Shown piece by piece: positions 57,851 to 64,000 of a DNA stretch of 64,000 nt. This DNA is from a virus: positions 1 to 64,000 of IMG/VR virus record IMGVR_UViG_3300037245_000888; one strand, given 5' to 3'. The notes under the pieces were generated by a model that was given only the letters and a program-made list of their open reading frames with translations, was not told where the DNA came from and searched no databases. How positions within the stretch are numbered: the first letter of the stretch is position 1; each line of letters opens with the position of its first letter. The translations under genes and the position numbers were made by a program.

Positions 57851-57862
57851 GTGTGGTATTAT
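57834..57862 (+). promoter_or_regulatory. Probable promoter
   Basis: TTGAAG (57834-57839), a 17-nt spacer and TATTAT (57857-57862), overlapping the end of the preceding gene and upstream of 57918. Confidence 0.55.
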
Positions 57863-57917
57863 TGATTAGTAAGATATGTTGTGAACCAAACTAAGATTAT
57901 AAAAGGAGATTAAAAAG

Positions 57918-58466
57918 ATGACAGGAAAGAAAATTGATTTAGAAAATGTAGAAGCGGTTGATGTTGATTTTGAAGAGGTAGTTGAAACTGAAGGTGATAC
58001 TCCGGTAGAAGTTAAGCCAGAAGAGAAACCAAAATTAACATTAGAGGAACAAGTTGTTAGTTTAGAAGGCAAAATTGAAGAAGTTAAAAGATATCAAAGT
58101 TTCTTGAGTTTAGTTAAGATGGCTGGAGTTGGTTTCAGATATGAACTTCCGAGTAAAGATGACAGATCAGTTATGACATTGAATGTTGTAGTTAAGAAAA
58201 CTAAAACTGGTCATATGGATGTTGAGAAATATGAGATTGATGGTAGAAATGAAGATGGTACTGGTATTCAAGGTAAGTGGTTAGGTAAAGAGAGATTGAC
58301 TGGTACAGCTTTCGACATGGGTGAGCAGCAAGCTAAAATGTATTTACAAATGTTTGAGAGTCAACTTGAGTTAGTTAAGAGTGAGATCAGTGGTGAGACT
58401 GTTGATGGGGTTAAGGTTGAAAGAGGATTGAGAGCCAAGACAGGAGTATTAGATGAGAAAATTTAA
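57918..58466 (+). CDS. Unknown protein with acidic N-terminus (182 aa)
   Basis: AAAGGAGATTAAAAAG precedes the ATG. Residues 1-45 are acidic and probably disordered (VDVDFEEVVETEGDTPVEV). A helix follows, then a strand-rich domain (VMTLNVVVKKTKTGHMDVEK). It overlaps the next gene by 14 nt. No family recognised. Confidence 0.8.
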   Translation: MTGKKIDLENVEAVDVDFEEVVETEGDTPVEVKPEEKPKLTLEEQVVSLEGKIEEVKRYQSFLSLVKMAGVGFRYELPSKDDRSVMTLNVVVKKTKTGHMDVEKYEIDGRNEDGTGIQGKWLGKERLTGTAFDMGEQQAKMYLQMFESQLELVKSEISGETVDGVKVERGLRAKTGVLDEKI

Positions 58467-59055
58467 AGTTATTAAACAATTTGGAAGATGTGGCGTAGGA
58501 GATATTGTTAATGAAGATTATATTTATACTCATTTTAATAACCACCGTGGTATATCTTGGACTGGAAACATAGAAGACTTCAATAGTATTCTTTTAGGTA
58601 AGATAGAAGAAGTTTTTGAATTTGTACCTGTTAAACCACAAACATTCACAACTTTAGAAATGATTGCTGACTGGAAAGATAGTGAATTTACTAAAGAGTA
58701 TCAGATATTAGATAGTAAAGATCATGATAATTGGGTTGGAGCCAATGATACTTATGGATGGCTATGTTGGAAAAGAGACTTTGATGATAGATTTCCTATG
58801 TGCGAGTCAAATTTAAATGATATTTGGATTGAAAAAGTTGAACCAAAACCTGAATACATCAAATTTTCTGATTGGGAAGATGGTGTTTGGTATTTTACAG
58901 AAGGAGCGTCAAGCTGTCATATGACGAAGGATAGTATTGTATATTATTCTGGTAAAGAATTAATTATAGAATATGGAGATGATGTTAAATTGGATAAAAG
59001 TCAAATTAGCTACAATCAATTAACTGGATTTAAATGGATTAAGTTTGAAATATAA
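58453..59055 (+). CDS. Unknown Trp-rich protein (200 aa)
   Basis: The ATG lies within the end of the previous gene, with GAGTATTAG-type weak spacing. Residues 1-35 look like a small barrel (KFKVIKQFGRCGVGDIV). The rest has about ten Trp (YGWLCWKRDF; FSDWEDGVWYF). No family recognised. Confidence 0.75.
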   Translation: MRKFKVIKQFGRCGVGDIVNEDYIYTHFNNHRGISWTGNIEDFNSILLGKIEEVFEFVPVKPQTFTTLEMIADWKDSEFTKEYQILDSKDHDNWVGANDTYGWLCWKRDFDDRFPMCESNLNDIWIEKVEPKPEYIKFSDWEDGVWYFTEGASSCHMTKDSIVYYSGKELIIEYGDDVKLDKSQISYNQLTGFKWIKFEI

Positions 59056-59067
59056 GGAGAATAAAAT

Positions 59068-59667
59068 ATGAGTGTAGTTGTAGCAATTAAAGATGATGAT
59101 AAAGTATGGATGGCTTGTGATAGTCAAGTTTCTCAGGGTTACAGTAAAATGACACTGACTAACAGTAATAACTATAAAATAGTAAGACCTAAAAATGAAA
59201 AGAATACATTGGTTGGTATCGTTGGTAATTTAAAATTACAAAACGCTATGAAAATACAAGATTCATTTATAGATGAATTGATTGTGCTTAAAGGTGAATT
59301 TAATTTTAAAGAAATGTTTACTAAGGTCATGCCAAAGATATTTGAAATAGCTAAAAAGTATGGTGTGTCTGAAAAAGCAAAAGATCAAGACAGCGTTTAT
59401 CTTAACGGAGTGATAATATTTGCCCATAAAGATATGTTATTTAAATTGGACTCTGATGGGTGTGTAACAGAGGTTGACGACTATATTGCTACTGGTAGTG
59501 GTGGTAGATTATCTACTGGTTATTTAAATCAATTAGATAATACTGAGAGCAAAAGAGATAGTATAATCAAAGCTGTTAAGGCTGCTTGTCAAACAGATTT
59601 ATATGTAAATTATCCAATTATTGTTACAAATACTATGGATGATGAGTTTATTGTTATTAATAAATAG
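59068..59667 (+). CDS. HslV/proteasome-beta-like Ntn hydrolase (199 aa)
   Basis: AAGGAGAATAAAAT precedes the ATG. The opening SVVVAIKDDDKVWMACDSQV matches HslV (ClpQ/CodW) proteins, whose N-terminal Thr or Ser is the nucleophile; here Ser2 would be exposed after Met removal. GIVGNLK and ATGSGGRLSTG also fit the fold. HslV needs the ATPase HslU, which is not seen in the window, so it may pair with host HslU or act alone. Roles could include prohead or regulator proteolysis. Confidence 0.8.
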   Translation: MSVVVAIKDDDKVWMACDSQVSQGYSKMTLTNSNNYKIVRPKNEKNTLVGIVGNLKLQNAMKIQDSFIDELIVLKGEFNFKEMFTKVMPKIFEIAKKYGVSEKAKDQDSVYLNGVIIFAHKDMLFKLDSDGCVTEVDDYIATGSGGRLSTGYLNQLDNTESKRDSIIKAVKAACQTDLYVNYPIIVTNTMDDEFIVINK

Positions 59668-59709
59668 GACATAATTAGGACATAATAAGACACAATAGGA
59701 GGAACGTGA

Positions 59710-61821
59710 ATGGAAAAGGTAATTGAGAATGGAATTGTGGTTAAGAGAGATGGATCAGAAGTGCAATATGATGGAAGTAAGATTATAGATGCTATAGACA
59801 AGGCATTTTCAGCATGTAATAAAAAAGAGAGTGCTGTATCGAGAACAATAGAACAAGAAGTTAGATCTGAAGTTGGATTAAAATCAACCATTAACGAAAT
59901 TCAAAATTTAGTAGAGTCTAAAATTATGCAGTATGGTCAGCATAAAGATGTGTCTAAAGCATTTATTATTTACAGATACAAACACACACAAGATAGAATT
60001 ATTGAAGACAAAAGATTATTCATCGAAGACTACAAAGAAGCTAAGAATGCATCTAGTGGCAGTAAGTATGACTCAAATGCAAATGTTGAGAATAAAAATA
60101 TCGCTACTCTAAGTGGTGAATTAAATAAGAAGGAAAACATTTTATTAAATAGAAAGCTTCTTACAAACAAAATTACTCAACTTTATGGAAAAGATTTAGC
60201 TGATGAATATATCAGACAATTAAATGATCATGAGATTTATAAACATGATGAAACATCTATTAAACCATATTGTGTAAGTATTAGTATGTATCCATTTTTA
60301 AGAAACGGTTTAAAGGATTTGGGTGGATTATCAGAAGCACCAACACATCTACAATCATTCAATGGATCATTTATCAATCTAGTGTTTGCTGTAGCCTCTC
60401 AATTTGCTGGAGCTGTAGCAACACCGGAATACTTAATGTATATGGACTACTTTATCAGAAACGACTATGGAAATGAGTATTACTTAGATTCAAACAGAGT
60501 AGTTGATATGTCATCAAGACAAAGAACAATTGAAAAAGTAATAGAAGATTCATTCCAGCAAGTAGTATATAGTATGAATCAACCAGCAGCGGCTAGAGAC
60601 TACCAATCTGTATTTTGGAACATAGGCTACTTTGATAGTCACTATTTTAAAAGCATGTTTGAGACATTTAGATTTCCTGATGGATCAGAACCACAGTGGG
60701 AATCATTAAACTGGCTACAAAAGAAATTTATGAAGTGGTTTAACAAGGAGAGAACTAAAACTCCATTGACATTCCCTGTGGAGACAATGGCATTACTGAC
60801 TGAGGATAACGATGTTAGAGACAAAGAGTACGCAGAATTTACGTCTGAGATGTTCTCTGAAGGACATTCCTTCTTTGTATATATGTCAGATAGTGCAGAT
60901 AGCTTGAGTTCTTGCTGTAGACTTAGAAATGAGATTGCATCAAATGATTTCTCATTCTCGTTGGGTGCCGGAGGAGTAGCAACTGGATCTAAATCTGTTA
61001 TGACTATGAATGTAAATAGATTAGTTCAAAATGCTGTGAATAAAGGTGTTGGTATATCAGATGCAATAAGAGAGCAAACATTAAAGATTCATAAGTATCA
61101 AACAGCCTATAATGAAATTATGAAAGAAAACTTTGAAGCAAAATTGTTACCTGTTTATAATGCAGGATATATATTCTTAGAAAAACAATACTTAACAATT
61201 GGTGTAAATGGAGTTGTTGAGAGTGCTGAGTTTATGGGTATTGACATTAGTGTTAATGATGAGTATCAGGAATATATTAATACTATTCTTAAGCCCATTT
61301 ATGAAGAGAACTTAAATGCAAAGTTAAACAGTGATGAATTAATGTTTAATACAGAATTTGTTCCAGCTGAAAACTTAGGTGTAAAACATGCCAATTGGGA
61401 TAGACAAGATGGATATTTTGTACCAAGAGATGTTTACAATTCATATTTCTATGTAGTTGAAGATGAAAAAATAAATCTAATCGATAAGATTAAATTACAT
61501 GGTAAAGACTCTGTTCAATTTTTAGATGGAGGATCAGCTTTACATGCAAACTTAGATGAACATTTAACGAAAGACCAATACAGAATATTATTGAAAGTTG
61601 CTGCTCAACAAGGTTGTAATTATTTTACTTTTAATATACCAAATACAATCTGTAATGAATGTAATCACATCAGTAAAAATAAACTTACAAAATGTGAAAA
61701 ATGTGGTTCAGAAAATTTAGATTACTTAACTAGAGTTATTGGTTATTTAAAAAGAGTATCTAGTTTTAGTGTGCCAAGACAAAAAGAAGAAGGTGAAAGA
61801 TATTATGGTAACTTACGATAA
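59710..61821 (+). CDS. nrdD: Anaerobic ribonucleoside-triphosphate reductase, large subunit
   Basis: AGGAGGAACGTGA precedes the ATG. An ATP-cone (about 5-95, KRDGSEVQYDGSKI) regulates activity. The barrel has SCCRLRNEI with active-site Cys and GAGGVATGS. Four zinc Cys (648, 651, 662, 665) and the glycyl-radical motif RVIGYL with Gly678 lie near the C-terminus. It reduces NTPs to dNTPs using formate, but only in strict anaerobiosis, so host metabolism is probably anaerobic. It overlaps nrdG by 17 nt. 703 residues is typical. Confidence 0.95.
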   Translation: MEKVIENGIVVKRDGSEVQYDGSKIIDAIDKAFSACNKKESAVSRTIEQEVRSEVGLKSTINEIQNLVESKIMQYGQHKDVSKAFIIYRYKHTQDRIIEDKRLFIEDYKEAKNASSGSKYDSNANVENKNIATLSGELNKKENILLNRKLLTNKITQLYGKDLADEYIRQLNDHEIYKHDETSIKPYCVSISMYPFLRNGLKDLGGLSEAPTHLQSFNGSFINLVFAVASQFAGAVATPEYLMYMDYFIRNDYGNEYYLDSNRVVDMSSRQRTIEKVIEDSFQQVVYSMNQPAAARDYQSVFWNIGYFDSHYFKSMFETFRFPDGSEPQWESLNWLQKKFMKWFNKERTKTPLTFPVETMALLTEDNDVRDKEYAEFTSEMFSEGHSFFVYMSDSADSLSSCCRLRNEIASNDFSFSLGAGGVATGSKSVMTMNVNRLVQNAVNKGVGISDAIREQTLKIHKYQTAYNEIMKENFEAKLLPVYNAGYIFLEKQYLTIGVNGVVESAEFMGIDISVNDEYQEYINTILKPIYEENLNAKLNSDELMFNTEFVPAENLGVKHANWDRQDGYFVPRDVYNSYFYVVEDEKINLIDKIKLHGKDSVQFLDGGSALHANLDEHLTKDQYRILLKVAAQQGCNYFTFNIPNTICNECNHISKNKLTKCEKCGSENLDYLTRVIGYLKRVSSFSVPRQKEEGERYYGNLR

Positions 61822-62257
61822 GTATGATATAGTATTTCAAGAGATTCCTAATGAGGTTTCTCTTGCCTTTACTTTAAAAGGATGTCCGAATAAGTGTGCT
61901 GGTTGTCATAGCACTCATCTCAGAGATAATAATGGACATAAATTGACAATTGATTCTCTTAGAATAATATTAGAGAAATATAAAGATTCGATAACTACTG
62001 TCTTGTTTCTTGGAGGAGACGCTAATCACAATGAGTTAATACCATTATTCAAGGAGATCAGAAAACATGGCTTAAAGTCTGCATTCTATAGTGGGTTTGA
62101 TTATTTTAATATCAGTCTACTTAATTATTTAGACTATTATAAGGCAGGAAGATATATTAGGGATCTTGGAGGACTAAATAGTAAGACAACAAATCAAAGG
62201 ATATCAGAAATTCGTGATGGTAAAATTATAGATATAACTAGAAAGTTTTGGAAATAA
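61805..62257 (+). CDS. nrdG: Anaerobic reductase activase (radical SAM)
   Basis: GAAGGTGAAAGATATT precedes ATG 61805. The in-frame ATG at 61769 lies deeper in nrdD without a ribosome site. CPNKCAGC (Cys27, 31, 34) is the CxxxCxxC cluster motif of radical SAM activases, and FLGGDANHNE follows. It uses S-adenosylmethionine to create the glycyl radical on NrdD. 150 residues is normal. Confidence 0.9.
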   Translation: MVTYDKYDIVFQEIPNEVSLAFTLKGCPNKCAGCHSTHLRDNNGHKLTIDSLRIILEKYKDSITTVLFLGGDANHNELIPLFKEIRKHGLKSAFYSGFDYFNISLLNYLDYYKAGRYIRDLGGLNSKTTNQRISEIRDGKIIDITRKFWK

Positions 62258-62287
62258 ATTAGAAAACTAAAAGGAGAGTAAAACGAT

Positions 62288-63064
62288 ATGAGTAATAAAA
62301 ATAAAATAACATCAATCACAGATTTAAAGGTGGGAGATACTGTTAGACTTAGGGATGATTTAGAAATTGATGGAGATTATGAAGCTGGCATGATTCAAGA
62401 AATATTCACAAGAAAAGGAAAAGATGTGAAAATATGGGGATTCAGCTGTACTAATTTACCTTATTTTATATGTAATAGTGAATATCCCTCTGAAGGTAGT
62501 TATATATTCTTATCAGATGACATTATTGATTGGGATAAAACCAATGGTGTCGAAGAAGAACCAATCACAACAAGAGGATTTGAGTTTATATCACAGCAGC
62601 AATGGAATAAATCGCTCCCACAAGACGTTGACTTAGAACAATGGGCTTTACTATACATTGACCTAAAACTACCGAAGAGAGGCACTAAACGGTCAGCAGG
62701 ATATGATGTATTTTCACCATTTACTTTTACATTGGAACCAAATGAAGATATTAAAATTCCAACAGGCACAAAAGCATATATGTTAGAAGATGAGCAACTT
62801 GTAGGTCATATTAGATCAAGTCTAGGATTTAAGAAATATATTAGATTGGCAAATCAAACATTCATTGGTGACGCAGATTATTATAATAATCCAGACAATG
62901 AAGGTCATTGGTTTATCAAGATTAGAAATGAAGGTGATAAGCCTATTACAATTGAAAAAGGAATGGCTTTTGCCCAATTAATATTCCAAAAGTTTTTATT
63001 AGTTGACGGTGATAATTTTACCGAAGGTGAAGATAGAGTTGGTGGAATTGGAAGTACTGATTAA
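62288..63064 (+). CDS. dut: dUTPase with N-terminal extension
   Basis: AAAGGAGAGTAAAACGAT precedes the ATG. Residues about 118-258 form the trimeric dUTPase domain: RGTKRSAGYDVFSP (motif 1), GHIRSSLGF (motif 2), FIGDADYY (motif 3), and IGSTD at the C-terminus (motif 5). Hydrolyses dUTP to dUMP, keeping uracil out of DNA. The first 95 residues (DLKVGDTVRLRDDLE) form a KOW/SH3-like unit not usual in dUTPases. It might bind a partner or regulate expression. Confidence 0.9.
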   Translation: MSNKNKITSITDLKVGDTVRLRDDLEIDGDYEAGMIQEIFTRKGKDVKIWGFSCTNLPYFICNSEYPSEGSYIFLSDDIIDWDKTNGVEEEPITTRGFEFISQQQWNKSLPQDVDLEQWALLYIDLKLPKRGTKRSAGYDVFSPFTFTLEPNEDIKIPTGTKAYMLEDEQLVGHIRSSLGFKKYIRLANQTFIGDADYYNNPDNEGHWFIKIRNEGDKPITIEKGMAFAQLIFQKFLLVDGDNFTEGEDRVGGIGSTD

Positions 63065-63081
63065 AAGGAGAGTGATCACAA

Positions 63082-63231
63082 ATGGATAATAACAACATTA
63101 CTCAAGGCCAATCCAATGTAACATATCTTCAATCTCTCCGTCCTAAATGTACATCATGTAATCAACCAATGGTATTCGAGGTAGAATCAGGAATCTTCGT
63201 ATGTTTGGAACCGGATTGTGAAGATGATTAA
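63082..63231 (+). CDS. Zinc-ribbon mini-protein (49 aa)
   Basis: ATG 63082 lies behind AAAGGAGAGTGATCACAA. CTSC and, about 18 residues on, CLEPDC form a simple zinc ribbon. Unknown role. It ends just before the nested promoter at 63273. Confidence 0.7.
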   Translation: MDNNNITQGQSNVTYLQSLRPKCTSCNQPMVFEVESGIFVCLEPDCEDD

Positions 63232-63272
63232 ATGGTAAACTAGATAAATATTAATTAAATTGAATAAAGTGC

Positions 63273-63301
63273 TTGACATAAATTGCCTTCCGTGATATTA
63301 T
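63273..63301 (+). promoter_or_regulatory. Sigma-A-type promoter inside a long inverted repeat
   Basis: TTGACA (63273-63278), a 17-nt spacer and TATTAT (63296-63301). The -10 lies in the loop of the hairpin 63279-63323, and ATTGGAA begins 7 nt after it. Confidence 0.85.
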
Positions 63302-63323
63302 TATGATATTGGAAGGCAATTTA
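63279..63323 (+). terminator. 13-bp perfect inverted repeat around a promoter
   Basis: TAAATTGCCTTCC (63279-63291) and GGAAGGCAATTTA (63311-63323) pair perfectly with a 19-nt loop, followed by TATTTAAA. Read-through RNA can form it; RNA started at this promoter contains only the right arm. It could be a terminator or an operator. Confidence 0.65.
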
Positions 63324-63356
63324 TATTTAAACTAAACGATTAAAAGGAGAAAACAA

Positions 63357-64000
63357 ATGAAAGAAATTAGAATTATGGATTGGACAGACTTCAGTGGATC
63401 AACACAGGATTATATTACCCACTGTATGCCAATTATTAAAGAAGGTAGACACCCTATGGTGATTGTTATTGAGGATAAGATAACTAGAATATCTCATGCA
63501 GACGAAGCAATGGGAGCAGTAATATTAGACGTTCAAGTTGTCTCAATTAAGACAGGAGAATTATATCTTACCTGTAGTAGATTCCTAAAACCATATAAGT
63601 TTAATGTAGAAAAAGACTTGTTAGATGTGATGTGTAATTTACACCATAGTGTTAATTTTATATTGAAAGCATTACAATTGAAAGTTGTTAGTGGTATAGA
63701 AGAACCTAAACATGATGATAGATTTGCTTCTTTAGCTTATTATATGAATGTTGGATTCTCAGACAAAGAATCTCAGATTTTAGCTGATAGAGTGGATAAA
63801 TTAATGGCGCAACATATACATGAACAATTCATTAAAAATTTACTTAATCCGGTTTATGTTATTAATACTAATCCAATATTTCAATTTGAAAGTGATTATG
63901 TATTACCGAAAATGAGAATGCCTCATATGTATATAGGCTGTATTTTACCACAACTATCAAGAAAATCAATCAATGGTGTTAAATTAGGATATAGATGGAT
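63357..64000 (+). CDS. Unknown protein, truncated at the right edge
   Basis: ATG 63357 lies behind AAAAGGAGAAAACAA. At least 214 codons are open to the window edge. The start (MKEIRIMDWTDFSGSTQDYI) and the middle (FASLAYYMNVGFSDKESQIL) suggest a soluble alpha/beta enzyme or regulator. No family recognised. It is the sole gene seen after the nested promoter. Confidence 0.8.
   Translation, partial: MKEIRIMDWTDFSGSTQDYITHCMPIIKEGRHPMVIVIEDKITRISHADEAMGAVILDVQVVSIKTGELYLTCSRFLKPYKFNVEKDLLDVMCNLHHSVNFILKALQLKVVSGIEEPKHDDRFASLAYYMNVGFSDKESQILADRVDKLMAQHIHEQFIKNLLNPVYVINTNPIFQFESDYVLPKMRMPHMYIGCILPQLSRKSINGVKLGYRW

Overview
The window is a block of a large AT-rich (roughly 30% G+C by eye) bacteriophage or phage-plasmid genome from a low-GC Gram-positive, probably anaerobic (clostridial-type) host. 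The evidence is strong GGAGG ribosome binding sites, TTGACA/TATAAT promoters with 17-nt spacers, DnaA boxes of the exact TTATCCACA type, an oxygen-sensitive class III ribonucleotide reductase with its activase and no aerobic reductase, a SleB-type wall hydrolase, and tightly packed small genes that often overlap by 1-17 nt. I saw no virion structural genes, rRNA, tRNA, CRISPR array or insertion sequence.

Layout. (1) 1-9.5 kb: a truncated leftward gene at the edge, then about 28 small rightward genes, nearly all unrecognised, several with zinc-ribbon cysteines. (2) 9.7-11.1 kb: a three-gene leftward cassette. (3) 11.3-16.4 kb: rightward genes including a GHKL-type ATPase with a membrane-anchored neighbour. 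(4) 16.4-18.6 kb: a 2.2-kb gene-free stretch. Its left half has almost no C on the + strand and its right half almost no G, with an abrupt switch near 17.50-17.56 kb. (5) 18.6-25.1 kb: a leftward block of small genes, two of them strikingly acidic. (6) 25.1-26.9 kb: a gene-free replication-origin region with eleven DnaA boxes or near-boxes, palindromes, and a second skew switch near 26.63 kb. (7) 26.9-64 kb: rightward genes for nucleotide metabolism, translation modification, lysis, recombination and replication.

Replication and recombination genes form one long rightward module: NAD-dependent DNA ligase (36.8 kb), a candidate SSB-like protein with an acidic tail (39.4), a Sak4/RecA-like ATPase (40.6), a small zinc protein (41.7), DnaB-type helicase (42.2), DnaG-type primase (43.8), a RecB/Cas4-like Fe-S nuclease (44.8), a C-family polymerase DnaE (46.3), a RecD2-like helicase (49.7), and an Fe-S/PD-(D/E)XK-like domain fused to a UvrD-type helicase (52.2). 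After these come an RNA polymerase alpha-CTD homologue (55.8), a DUF1064-like nuclease (57.0), an HslV-like hydrolase (59.1), NrdD/NrdG (59.7-62.3) and dUTPase (62.3). A guanylate-kinase-like protein, a HAD phosphatase and a tyrosine recombinase lie at 33.9-36.1 kb.

Taken together, the element appears to replicate as a circle from a host-DnaA-dependent origin at 25.3-26.6 kb with its own fork machinery. The skew pattern and gene orientation suggest the leftward fork stops only about 9 kb away at 17.5 kb, while the rightward fork copies the rest. The 17.5-kb switch carries a weak dif-like sequence and orientation-symmetric GTTAGATA octamers. It and the alpha-CTD protein are the most interesting features here.
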